Shown: positions 38,477 through 50,821 of the stretch, piece by piece | Position numbering within the stretch: position 1 is the stretch's first letter | Layout of the letters: each line of letters begins with the position of its first letter | From: Nomia melanderi | Lineage: Eukaryota > Arthropoda > Insecta > Hymenoptera > Halictidae | Direction of reading: 5' to 3' | Assembly: GCF_051020985.1 (NCBI RefSeq) | Contig: NW_027475147.1 | Coordinates: 1,302,001-1,366,000, forward strand | DNA: 64,000 nt | Notes under the pieces: model-generated | Database searches by the model: none | Seen by the model: the letters and a program-made list of their open reading frames with translations, nothing else | Told to the model about the DNA's origin: nothing | Translations under genes and position numbers: made by a program

Positions 38477-39633
38477 GTGATTTTCTCGGCCCCTGGTGGA
38501 CCGAGGTCGATCCCGCTGCACAGATTCATGCGCCAGGGCCCCCTGCAGACAATGCACTTTGATTTATTGCGCTAGCTCTAATAGCACACGAGGTATCACC
38601 AAATATATATTGGATTTTTCCTTGACCCTGACAGTCCGACCCCATGAGACGGTGATTTTCTCGGCCCACGGTGGTCCGAGGTCGATCCCGCTGCACTGAT
38701 TCATGCGCCAGGGCCTCCTACAGACATTGCACTTTGATTTATTGCGCTATGTGTAATAGCACCCGAGATATCACCAGATATATATTGGATTTCAACCTGA
38801 CCCTGAGTGTCCGGCCCCATGAGACGGTGGTTTTCTCGGCCCCTGGTGTTCCGAGGTCGTTCCCGCAGCCCAGATTCATGCGCCAGGGCCTCCTACAGAC
38901 AATGCACTTTGATTTATCGCGCTATCTGTAATAGCACCTGAGATATCACCAGATATATATTGGATTTTTCCCTGACCCTGAGTGTCCGGCCCCATGAGAC
39001 GGTGGTTTTCGCGGCCCCTGGTGGTCCGAGGTCGTTCTCGTTGCACGCATTCATGCGCCAGGGCTTCCTGCAGACAATGCACTTTGGTTTATTGCGCTAT
39101 CTCTAATAGCACCCGACATATCACCAGATATATATTGGATTTTTCCCAGACCCTGAGTGTCCTGCCCCTTGAGACGGTGGTTTTCTCGGCCCCTGGTGGT
39201 CCGAGGTCGTTCCCGCGGCCCAGATTCATGCGCCAGGGCCTCCTACAGACAATGCACTTTGATTTATTGTACTATCTGTAATAGCACCTGAGATATCACG
39301 AGATATATATTGGATTTTTCCCCGACCCTGAGTGTCCGGCCGCATGAGACGGTGGTTTTCTCGGCCCCTGGTGGTCCGAGGTCGTTCCCGCTGCACGGAT
39401 TCATGCGCCAGGGCTTCCTGCAGACAATGCACTTTGATTTATCGCGCTATCTGTAATAGCACCTGAGATATCACCAGATATATATTGGATTTTTCCCTGA
39501 CCCTGAGTGTCCGGCCCCATGAGACGGTGGTTTTCTCGGCCCCTGGCGGTCCGAGGTCGTTCCCGCTGCACGGATTCATGCGCCAGGGCTTCCTGCAGAC
39601 AATGCACTTTGATTTCTCGCGCTATCTGTAATA

Positions 39634-40227
39634 GCACCTGAGATATCACCAGATATATATTGGATTTTTCCTTGACCCTAACAGTCCGGCCCCATGTTTA
39701 GATGGTTTTCTCGGACCCTCGTGGTCCCAGGTCGATCCCGCTGCACAGATTTATCCGCCAGGGCCCCCTGCAGATAATTCACTTTGGTTTATTGCGCTAT
39801 CTCTAATAGCACCCGAGTTATCACCAGATATATATTGGATTTTTCCCTGACCCTGACAGTCCGGCCCCATGAGACGGCGATTTTCTCGGCCCCTGGTGGT
39901 CCGAGGTCGATCGTGCTGCACAGATTCATGCGCCTGGGCCTCCTACAGACAATGCACTTTGATTTATTGCGCTATCTATAATAGCATCCGAGATGTCACC
40001 AGATATATATTGGATTTTTCCCTGACCCGGAGTGTCCGACCCCATGAGACCGTGGTTTTCTCGGCCCCTGGTGGTCCGAGGTCGTTCCCGCTGCAAAGAT
40101 TCATGCGCCAGGGCCTCCTACAGACAATGCAATTTGGTTTATTGCGCTATCTCTAATAGCACCTGAGATATCACCAGATATATATTGGATTTAACCATGA
40201 CCCTGAGTGCCCGGCCCCATGAGACGG
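39634..40227. repeat. Dispersed block with CATGTTTAGATGG, copy 3 (short)
   Basis: The segment matches about 37,710-38,303 at an offset of 1,924 bp. It covers the CATGTTTAGATGG, CGAGTTATC, GATCGTGCTG and TTTAACCATGACC monomers. It then switches to a different monomer after ACGGT, giving a clear junction in the middle of a monomer. Confidence 0.82.
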
Positions 40228-40352
40228 TGATTTTCTCGGCCCCTGGTGGTCCGAGGTCGATCCCGCTGCACAGATTCATGCGCCAGGGCCTCCTACAGAC
40301 AATGCACTTTGATTTATTGCGCTATCTGTAATAGCACCCGAGATATCACCAG

Positions 40353-40365
40353 ATATATATATATA
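40353..40365. repeat. Expanded TA tract, 13 bp
   Basis: This has the same length and haplotype as 27,360-27,372 and is likewise followed in the next monomer by an AC(AT)nGT palindrome. Confidence 0.88.
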
Positions 40366-40531
40366 GGATTTTTCCCTGACCCTGCGTGTCCGGCCCCATG
40401 AGACGGTAGTTTTCTCGGCCCCAGGTGGTCCGAGGTCGGTCCCGCTGCACTGATTCATGCGCTAGGGCCTCCTGCAGACAATGCACTTTGATTTATTGCG
40501 CTATCTGTAATAGCACCCGAGATATCACCAG

Positions 40532-40551
40532 ACATATATATATATATATGT
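40532..40551. repeat. Perfect 20-bp palindrome AC(AT)8GT
   Basis: This is one TA unit longer than the palindromes at 27,539 and 34,024. The length step of one dinucleotide indicates slippage within an otherwise copied monomer. Confidence 0.88.
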
Positions 40552-43109
40552 AGGATTTTTCCCTGACCCTGAGTGTCAGACCCCATGAGACGGTGGTTTT
40601 CTCGGCCCCTGGTGGTCCGAGGTCGATCCCGCTGCACAGATTCATGCGCCAGGGCCTGCTACAGACAATGCACTTTGATTTATTGCGCTATCTATAATAG
40701 CATCCGAGATGTCACCTGATATATATTGGATTTTTCTCTGACCCTGAGTGTCCGACCCCATGAGACGGTGGTTTTCTCGGCCCCTGGTGGTCCGAGGTTG
40801 ATCCCGCTGAACGGATTCATGCGCCAAGGATTCCTGCAGACAATTCACTTTGATTTATTGCGCTATCTCTAATAGCACCCGACATATCACCAGATATATA
40901 TTGAATTTTTCCTTGACCCTGAGTGTCCGACCCCATGAGACGGTGGTTTTCTCGGCCCCTGGTGGTCCGAGGTTGATCCCGCTGAACGGATTCATGCGCC
41001 AAGGATTCCTGCAGACAATTCACTTTGATTTATTGCGCTATCTCTAATAGCACCCGAGATATCACCAGATTTATATTGGATTTTTCCATGACCCTGAGTG
41101 TCCGGCACCATGTGTCGATGGTTTTCTCGGTCCCTCGTGGTCCGAGGTCGATCCCGCTGCACAGATTCATGCGCCAGGGCCTCCTGCAGGCAATGCACTT
41201 TGATTTATTGCGCTATCTCTAATAGCACCCGAGATATCACCAGATTTATATTGGATTTTTCCATGACCCTGAGTGTCCGACCCCATGAGACGGTGGTTTT
41301 CTCGGCCCCTGGTGGTCCGAGTCGTTCCCGCAGCACAGATTCATGCGCCAGGGCCTCCTACAGACAATGCACTTTGGTTTATTGCGCTATCTCTAATAGC
41401 ACCCGAGATGTCACCAGATGTATGCTGGATTTTTGCATGACATTGGGCGACGCATCCCGAATATCTGTAAATTTCTCGGCCCCTGGTGGACCGAGGTCGA
41501 TCCCGCTGCACAGATTCATGCACCAGGGCCCCTGCATATAATTCACATTGATTTATTCCGCTATCTCTAATAGCACCCGAGATATCACCAGATATATATT
41601 GGATTTTTCCCTGACCCTGAGTGTCCGACCCCATGAGACGGTGGTTTTCTCAGCCCCTGGTGGTCCGAGGTCGTTCCCGCTGCACAGATTCATGCGCCAG
41701 GGCCTCCTACAGACAATGCACCTTGATTTATTGCGCTATCTGTAATAGCACCCGAGATATCACCAGATATATATTGAATTTTTCCCTGACCCTGACAGTC
41801 CGGCCCCTTGTGTCGGTGGTTTTCTCGGCCCCTGGTGGTCCGAGGTCGTTCCCGCTGCACAGATTCATGCGCCAGGGCCTCCTACAGACAACGCACCTCG
41901 ATTTATTGCGCTATCTGTAATAGCACCCGAGATATCACCAGATATATATTGAATTTTTCCCTGACCCTGACAATCCGGCCCCATGAGACGGCGATTTTCT
42001 CGGCCCCTGGTGGTCCGAGGTCGATCGTGCTGCACAGATTCATGCGCCTGGGCCTCCTACAGACAATGCACTTTGATTTATTGCGCTATCTATAATAGCA
42101 TCCGAGATGTCACCTGATATATATTGGATTTTTCCCTGACCCTGAGTGTCCGACCCCATGAGACGGTGGTTTTCTCGGCCCCTGGTGGTCCGAGGTCGTT
42201 CCCGCTGCAAAGATTCATGCGCCAGGGCCTCCTACAGACAATGCAATTTGGTTTATTGCGCTATCTCTAATAGCACCTGAGATATCACCAGATATATATT
42301 GGATTTTTCTTTGACCCTGACAGTCCGGCCCAATGTGTCGATGGTTTTCTCGGTCCCTCGTGGTACGAGGTCGATGCCGCTGAACAGATTCATGCGCCAA
42401 GGCTTCCTGCAGACAATTCACTTTGGTTTATTGCGCTATCTCTAATAGCACCCGAGATGTCACCAGATATATATTGAATTTTTCCCTGACCCTGACAGTC
42501 CGGCCCCTTGTGTCGGTGGTTTTCTCGGCCCCTGGTGGTCCGAGGTCGTTCCCGCTGCACAGATTCGTGGGCCAGGGCCTCGTACAGACAATGCACTTTG
42601 GTTTATTGCGCAATCTCTAATAGCACCCGAGATGTCACCAGATGTATGCTGGATTTTTACATGAACTTGGGCGACGGATTCCGAGTATCTGTAATTTTCT
42701 CGGCCCCTGGTGGTCCGAGGTCGTTCCCGCTGCACAGATTCATGCGCCAGGGCCCCCTGCAGATAATTCACTTTGATTTATTGCGCTATCTGTAATAGCA
42801 CCCGAGATATCACCAGATATATATGTAATTTTTCCCTGACCCTGAGTGTCCGGCCCCATGAGACGGTGGTTTTCTCGGCCCCTGGTTTTCCGAGGCCGTT
42901 CCCGCTGCCAGATTTATGCGCCAGGGCCACCTACAGACAATGCACTTTGATTTATTGCGCTATCTGTAATAGCACCCGAGATATCACCAGATATATATTG
43001 GATTTTTCCCTGACCCTGACAGCCCGGCCCCATGAGACGGTGGTTTTCGCGGCCAGTGGTGGTCCGAGGTCGTTCCCGCTGCACAGATTCATGCGCCAGG
43101 GCCTCCTGC

Positions 43110-44240
43110 AGACAATGCACTTTGATTTATTAAGCTATCTCTAATAGCACCCGAGATATCACCAGATATATATTGGATTTTTCCTTGACCCTAACAGTCC
43201 GGCCCCATGTTTAGATGGTTTTCTCGGACCCTCGTGGTCCCAGGTCGATCCCGCTGCATAGATTTATCCGCCAGGGCCCCCTGCAGATAATTCACTTTGG
43301 TTTATTGCGCTATCTCTAATAGCACCCGAGTTATCACCAGATATATATTGGATTTTTCCCTGACCCTGACAGTCCGGACCCATGAGACGGCGATTTTCTC
43401 GGCCCCTGGTGGTCCGAGGTCGATCGTGCTGCACAGATTCATGCGCCTGGGCCTCCTACAGACAATGCACTTTGATTTATTGCGCTATCTATAATAGCAT
43501 CCGAGATGTCACCAGATATATATTGGATTTTTCCCTGACTCTGAGTGTCCGACCCCATGAGACCGTGGTTTTCTCGGCCCCTGGTGGTCCGAGGTCGTTC
43601 CCGCTGCAAAGATTCATGCGCCAGGGCCTCCTACAGACAATGCAATTTGGTTTATTGCGCTATCTCTAATAGCACCTGAGATATCACCAGATATATATTG
43701 GATTTAACCATGACCCTGAGTGTCCGGCCCCATGAGACGGTAGTTTTCTCGGCCCCTGGTGGTCCGAGTCGTTCCCGCAGCACAGATTCATGCGCCAGGG
43801 CCTCCTACAGACAATGCAATTTGGTTTATTGCGCTATCTCTAATAGCACCTGAGATATCACCAGAAATATATTGGATTTTTCCCTGACCCTGACAGTCCG
43901 GCCCCATGAGACGGTGATTTTCTCGGCCCCTGGTGGACCGAGGTCGATCCCGCTGCACAGATTCATGCGCCAGGGCCCCCTGCAGACAATGCACTTTGAT
44001 TTATTGCGCTAGCTCTAATAGCACACGAGATATCACCAAATATATATTGGATTTTTCCTTGACCCTGACACTCCGACCCCATGAGACGGTGATTTTCTCG
44101 GCCCCCGGTGGTCCGAGGTCGATCCCGCTGCACTGATTCATGCGCCAGGGCCTCCTACAGACATTGCACTTTGATTTATTGCGCTATCTCTAATAGCACC
44201 CGAGATATCACCAGATATATATTGGATTTCAACCTGACCC
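43110..44240. repeat. Dispersed block with CATGTTTAGATGG, copy 4
   Basis: The segment matches 37.7-38.8 kb at an offset of 5,437 bp. It lacks the monomers with GAGTCTCCTACCCC that precede CATGTTTAGATGG in copies 1 and 2, joining TTTATTAAGCTATC directly to that monomer. It also differs at CCGGACCCATGAG and GCATAGATTTATCC. Confidence 0.82.
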
Positions 44241-45245
44241 TGAGTGTCCGGCCCCATGAGACGGTGGTTTTCTCGGCCCCTGGTTTTCCGAGGTCGTTCC
44301 CGCTGCACAGATTCATGCGCCAGTGCCTCCTGCAGACAATGCACTTTGATTTATTGCGCTATATCTAATAGCACCCGAGATATCACCAAATATATATTGG
44401 ATTTTTCCTTGACCCTGACAGTCCGGCCCCATGTGTCGATGGTTTTCTCGGTCCCTCGTGGTCCCAGGTCCTTACCGCGCACAGATTCATGCGCCAGGGC
44501 CTCCTATAGATAATTAACTTTGGTTTATTGCGCTATCTCTAATGGCACCCGAGATATCACCAGATATATATTGGATTTTTCCCTGACCCTGAGTGTCCGA
44601 CCCCATGAGACGGTAGTTTTCTCGGCCCCTGGTGGTCCTAGGTCGATCCCGCTGCACAGATTCATGCGCCAGGGCCCACTGCAGATAATCCACTTTAATT
44701 TATTGCGCTATCTGTAATAGCACCCGAGATATCACCAGATATATATTGGATTTTTTCTGACCCTGAGTGTCCGACCCCATGAGACGGTGGTTTTCTCGGC
44801 CTCTGGTGGTCCGAGGTCTATCCCGCTGCACAGATTCATGCGCCAGGGCCTCCTACCGACAATGCACTTTGATTTATTGCGCTATCTATAATAGCATCCG
44901 AGATATCACCAGATATATATTGGATTTTTCCTTGACCCTGACCTTCCGGCCCAATGTGTCGATGGTTTTCTCGGTCCCTCGTGGTCCCAGGTCGATCCCG
45001 CGCACTGATTCATGCGCCAGGGCCTCCTACAGACAATTCACTTTGATTTATTGCGCTATCTTTAATAGCACCCGAGATATCACCAGATATATATTGGATT
45101 TTTCCCTGACCCTGACAGTCCGGCCCCATGAGACGGTGATTTTCTCGGCCCCTGGTGGTCCGAAGTCGTTCCCGCTGAACAGATTCATGCGCCAGGGCTT
45201 CCTGCAGACAATTCACTTTGGTTTATTGCGCTATCTGTAATAGCA

Positions 45246-45325
45246 CCCGAGATATCACCGGATATATGGTGGATTTTTACATGACCTTGGATGACGGATT
45301 CCGAACATCTGTAATTTTCTCGGAC
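45246..45325. repeat. Diverged-cassette monomer, zone 3 form
   Basis: The centre reads CACCGGATATATGGTGG, TTTTTACATGACCTTGG, ATGACGGATTCCGAAC and GTAATTTTCTCGG. It recurs at about 46,294. A related form with CACTAGATATATGCCGG is at about 58,545 and 61,168. Confidence 0.86.
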
Positions 45326-45339
45326 CCTGGAGGTCCGAG
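45319..45339. other. Perfect-stem hairpin in a diverged-cassette monomer
   Basis: CTCGGACC at 45,319-45,326 and GGTCCGAG at 45,332-45,339 surround the loop CTGGA. The duplicated monomer has the same structure at 46,367-46,387. Confidence 0.75.
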
Positions 45340-47135
45340 GTCGTTCCTGCTGCACAGATTCATTCGCCAGTGCCTCCTACAGACAATGCACTTTGATTTA
45401 TTGCGCTATCTGTAATAGCACCCGAGATATCACCAGATATATATTGAACTTTTCCCTGACCCTGACAGTTCGGCCCTTTGTGTCGGTGGTTTTCTCGGCC
45501 CCTGGTGGTCCGAGGTCGTTCCCGCTGCACAGATTCATGCGCTAGGGCCTCCTACACACAATGCACATTCTTTATTGCGCTATCTGTAATAGCACCCGAG
45601 ATATCACCAGATATATATTGGATTTTTCCCCGACCCTGAGTGTCCGGCCCCATGAGACGGTGGTTTTCTCGGCCCCTGGTGGTCCGAGGTCGGTCCCGCT
45701 GCACAGATTCATGCGCCAGGGCCTCTTGCAGATAATTCACTTTGATTTATTGCGCTATCTTTAATAGCACCCGAGATATCACCAGATATATATTGGATTT
45801 TTTCTGACCCTGAGTGTCCGACCCCATGAGACGGTGGTTTTCTCGGCCTCTGGTGGTCCGAGGTCTATCCCGCTGCACAGATTCATGCGCCAGGGCCTCC
45901 TACCGACAATGCACTTTGATTTATGGCGCTATCTATAATAGCATCCGAGATATCACCAGATATATATTGAACTTTTCCCTGACCCTGACAGTCCGGCCCT
46001 TTGTGTCGGTGGTTTTCTCGGCCCCTGGTGGTCCGAGGTCGTTCCCGCTGCACAGAATCATGCGCCAGGGCCTCCTGCAGACAATGCACTTTGATTTAAT
46101 GCGCTATCTTTAATAGCACCCGAGATATCACCAGATATATATTGGATTTTTCCCTGACCCTGACAGTCCGGCCCCATGAGACGGTGATTTTCTCGGCCCC
46201 TGGTGGTCCGATGTCGTTCCCGCTGAACAGATTCATGCGCCAGGGCTTCCTGCAGACAATTCACTTTGGTTTATTGCGCTATCTGTAATAGCACCCGAGA
46301 TATCACCGGATATATGGTGGATTTTTACATGACCTTGGATGACGGATTCCGAACATCTGTAATTTTCTCGGACCCTGGAGGTCCGAGGTCGTTCCTGCTG
46401 CACAGATTCATTCGCCAGTGCCTCCTACAGACAATGCACTTTGATTTATTGCGCTATCTGTAATAGCACCCGAGATATCACCAGATATATATTGAACTTT
46501 TCCCTGACCCTGACAGTCCGGCCCTTTGTGTCGGTGGTTTTCTCGGCCCCTGGTGGTCCGAGGTCGTTCCCGCTGCACAGAATCATGCGCCAGGGCCTCC
46601 TGCAGACAATGCACTTTGATTTAATGCGCTATCTGTAATAGCACCCGAGATATCACCATATATATATATTGGATTTTCCCCTGACCCTGAGTGTCCGGCC
46701 CATGAGACGGCGGTTTTCTCGGCCCCTGGTGGTCCGAGGTCGATCCCGCTGCACAGATTCATGCGCCAGGGCCTCCTACAGACAATGCACTTTGATTTAT
46801 TGCGCTATCTGTAATAGCACCCAAGATATCACCATATATATATTGGATTTTGCCCTGACCCTGAGTGTCCGGCCCAATGAGACGGTGGTTTTCTCGGCCC
46901 CTGGTGGTCCGAGGTCGTTCCCGCTGCACAGATTCATGCGCCAGGGCCACCTGCAGACAATGCACTTTGATTTATTTCGCTATCCCTAATAGCACCCGAG
47001 ATATCACCAGATATATTTTGGATTTTTCCTTGACCCTGACAGTCCGGCCCCATGTGTCGATGGTTTTCTCGGTCCCTCGTGGTCCCTGGTCGATCCCGCT
47101 GCTCAGATTCATGCGCCAGTGCCCCCTGCAGATAA

Positions 47136-48870
47136 TTCACTTTGATTTATTGCGCTATCTCTAATAGCACCCGAGATATCACCAGATATATCTTGGATTT
47201 TTCCTTGACCCTGACAGTCCGGCCCCATGTGTCGATGGTTTTCTCGGTCCCTCGTGGTCCCTGGTCGATCCCGCAGCTCAGATTCATGCGCCAGTGCCCC
47301 CTGCAGATAATTCACTTTGATTTATTGCGCTATCTCTAATAGCACCCGAGATATCACCAAATATATATTGGATTTTTCCTTGACCCTGACATTCCGGCCC
47401 AATGTGTCGATGGTTTTCTCGGTCCCTCGTGGTCCCAGGTCGATCCCGCTGCACAGATTCATGCGCCAGGGCCTCCTACAGACAATGCACTTTGACTTAT
47501 TGCGCTATCACTAATAGCACCCGAGATATCACCAGATATATATTGGATTTTTCCCTGACCCTGAGTGTCCGGCCCCATGAGACGGTAGTTTTCTCGGCCG
47601 CTGGTGGTCCGAGGTCGTTCCCGCTGCACACATTCAAGCGCCAGGGCCTCCTGCAGACAATGCACTTTGATTTATTGCGCTATCTCTAATAGCACCCGAG
47701 ATATCATAAGATATATATTGGATTTTTCCCTGACCCTGACAGTCCGGCCCCATGTGTCGGTGGTTTTCTCGGCCCCTGATGGTCCGAGGTCGTTCCCGCT
47801 GCACGGATTCATGCGCCAGGGCCCCCTGCAGATAATTCACTTTGGTTTAGTGCGCTACCTGTAAGAGCACCCGAGATATCACCAGATATGTATTGAATTT
47901 TTCCCCGACCCTGAGTGTCCGGCCCCATGTGTCGGTGGTTTTCTCGGCCCCTGGTGGTCCGAGGTCGATCCCGCTGCACACATTCATGCGCCACGGCCTC
48001 CTACAGACAATGCACTTTGATTTAATACGCTATCTGCAATAGCACCCGAGATATCACCAGATATATATTGGATTCTTCCTTGACCCTGACAGTCCGGCCC
48101 CATGTGTCGATGGTTTTCTCGGTCCCTCGTGGTCCGAGGTCGGTCCCGCTACACAGATTCATGCGCCAGGGCCCCCTGCAGATAATTCACTTTGATTTAT
48201 TGCGCTATTTTTAATAGCACCCGAGATATGACCATATATATATTGGATTTTGCCCTGACCCTGAGTGTCCGGCCCCAAGAGACGGTGGTTTTCTCGGCCC
48301 CTGGTGGTCCGAGGTCGTTCCCGCTGCACAGATTCATTCGCCAGTGCCTCCTACAGACAATGCACTTTGATTTATTGCGCTATCTGTAATAGCACCCGAG
48401 ATATCACCAGATATATATTGAATTTTTCCCTGACCCTGACAGTCCGGCCCCTTGTGTCGGTAGTTTTCTCGGCCCCTGGTGGTCCGAGGTCGTTCCCGCT
48501 GCACAGATTCATGCGCTAGGGCCTCCTACAGACAATGCACTTTCTTTATTGCGCTATCTCTAATAGCACCCGAGATATCACCAGATATATATTGGATTTT
48601 TGCATGACCATGACAGTCCGGCCCCATGAGACGGTGGTTTTCTCGGCCCCTGGTGGTCCGAGGTCGTTCCCGCTGCTCAGATTCATGCGCCAGGGCCTCT
48701 TGCAGATAATTCACTTTGATTTATTGCGCTATCTCTAATAGCACCCGTGATATCACCTGATATATATTGGATTTTTGCATGACCATGACAGTCCGGCCCC
48801 ATGAGACGGTGGTTTTCTCGGCCCCTGGTGGTCCGAGGTCGTTCCCGCTGCTCAGATTCATGCGCCAGGG
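47136..48870. repeat. 11-monomer block of zone 3, copy 1
   Basis: The segment matches 49,060-50,794 at an offset of 1,924 bp. I found about five differences, for example CGGCCCAATG/CGCCCCAATG near 47,399, GCGCCAGG/GCGACAGG near 48,167 and CCCAAGAGAC/CCCATGAGAC near 48,276. Rare shared marks are ATATCATAAGATATAT, ACATTCAAGCGCC, TTTAGTGCGCTACC, CTGCAATAGC and ATATGACCATATAT. Confidence 0.87.
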
Positions 48871-49059
48871 CCCCCTGCAGATAATTCACTTTGATTTATT
48901 GCGCTATCTCTAATAGCACCCGAGATATCACCAGATATATATTGAATTTTTCCCCGACCCTGAGTGTCCGGCCCCATGTGTCGGTGGTTTTCTCGGCCCC
49001 TGGTGGTCCGAGGTCGATCCCGCTGCCCACATTCATGCGCCAGGGCCTCCTACAGACAA

Positions 49060-50794
49060 TGCACTTTGATTTATTGCGCTATCTCTAATAGCACCCGAGA
49101 TATCACCAGATATATCTTGGATTTTTCCTTGACCCTGACAGTCCGGCCCCATGTGTCGATGGTTTTCTCGGTCCCTCGTGGTCCCTGGTCGATCCCGCAG
49201 CTCAGATTCATGCGCCAGTGCCCCCTGCAGATAATTCACTTTGATTTATTGCGCTATCTCTAATAGCACCCGAGATATCACCAAATATATATTGGATTTT
49301 TCCTTGACCCTGACATTCCGCCCCAATGTGTCGATGGTTTTCTCGGTCCCTCGTGGTCCCAGGTCGATCCCGCTGCACAGATTCATGCGCCAGGGCCTCC
49401 TACAGACAATGCACTTTGACTTATTGCGCTATCACTAATAGCACCCGAGATATCACCAGATATATATTGGATTTTTCCCTGACCCTGAGTGTCCGGCCCC
49501 ATGAGACGGTAGTTTTCTCGGCCGCTGGTGGTCCGAGGTCGTTCCCGCTGCACACATTCAAGCGCCAGGGCCTCCTGCAGACAATGCACTTTGATTTATT
49601 GCGCTATCTCTAATAGCACCCGAGATATCATAAGATATATATTGGATTTTTCCCTGACCCTGACAGTCCGGCCCCATGTGTCGGTGGTTTTCTCGGCCCC
49701 TGATGGTCCGAGGTCGTTCCCGCTGCACGGATTCATGCGCCAGGGCCCCCTGCAGATAATTCACTTTGGTTTAGTGCGCTACCTGTAAGAGCACCCGAGA
49801 TATCACCAGATATGTATTGAATTTTTCCCCGACCCTGAGTGTCCGGCCCCATGTGTCGGTGGTTTTCTCGGCCCCTGGTGGTCCGAGGTCGATCCCGCTG
49901 CACACATTCATGCGCCACGGCCTCCTACAGACAATGCACTTTGATTTAATACGCTATCTGCAATAGCACCCGAGATATCACCAGATATATATTGGATTCT
50001 TCCTTGACCCTGACAGTCCGGCCCCATGTGTCGATGGTTTTCTCGGTCCCTCGTGGTCCGAGGTCGGTCCCGCTACACAGATTCATGCGACAGGGCCCCC
50101 TGCAGATAATTCACTTTGATTTATTGCGCTATTTTTAATAGCACCCGAGATATGACCATATATATATTGGATTTTGCCCTGACCCTGAGTGTCCGGCCCC
50201 ATGAGACGGTGGTTTTCTCGGCCCCTGGTGGTCCGAGGTCGTTCCCGCTGCACAGATTCATTCGCCAGTGCCTCCTACAGACAATGCACTTTGATTTATT
50301 GCGCTATCTGTAATAGCACCCGAGATATCACCAGATATATATTGAATTTTTCCCTGACCCTGACAGTCCGGCCCCTTGTGTCGGTAGTTTTCTCGGCCCC
50401 TGGTGGTCCGAGATCGTTCCCGCTGCACAGATTCATGCGCTAGGGCCTCCTACAGACAATGCACTTTCTTTATTGCGCTATCTCTAATAGCACCCGAGAT
50501 ATCACCAGATATATATTGGATTTTTGCATGACCATGTCAGTCCGGCCCCATGAGACGGTGGTTTTCTCGGCCCCTGGTGGTCCGAGGTCGTTCCCGCTGC
50601 TCAGATTCATGCGCCAGGGCCTCTTGCAGATAATTCACTTTGATTTATTGCGCTATCTCTAATAGCACCCGTGATATCACCTGATATATATTGGATTTTT
50701 GCATGACCATGACAGTCCGGCCCCATGAGACGGTGGTTTTCTCGGCCCCTGGTGGTCCGAGGTCGTTCCCGCTGCTCAGATTCATGCGCCAGGG
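49060..50794. repeat. 11-monomer block of zone 3, copy 2
   Basis: This copy follows copy 1 in tandem. It diverges where copy 1 has GGGCCCCCTGCAG and this copy has GGGCCTCTTGCAG. It then runs into monomers (50.8-52.6 kb) that recur at 55.5-57.3 kb. Confidence 0.86.
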
Positions 50795-50821
50795 CCTCTT
50801 GCAGATAATTCGCTTTGGTTT

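Larger units (their letters stand above)
24499..44380. repeat. Array zone 2: mixed monomer types with TA expansions
   Basis: GAGACGG-type monomers alternate with monomers carrying GACAGTCCGG, and with a type reading TGTGTCGATGG and GGTCCCTCGTGG. All nine large TA-tract expansions lie here, as do eight of the sixteen diverged-cassette monomers. Several 0.6-1.6 kb segments recur at non-adjacent sites with spacings of about 1.9, 2.8, 3.5, 5.4-6.5 and 11 kb. This makes it the most mosaic part of the array. The limits are approximate. Confidence 0.65.
44740..46525. repeat. 6-monomer mosaic tandem duplication
   Basis: Positions about 44,740-45,480 resemble about 45,787-46,525 at an offset of 1,047-1,048 bp. 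Shared marks are GGATTTTTTCTGACC, CTCTGGTGGTCCGAGGTCTATCC, and a diverged-cassette monomer with GATATATGGTGG. The TTGAACTTTTCCC monomer with CAGAATCATGCGCC also recurs three monomers apart, at about 45,957 and 46,482. Confidence 0.75.
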
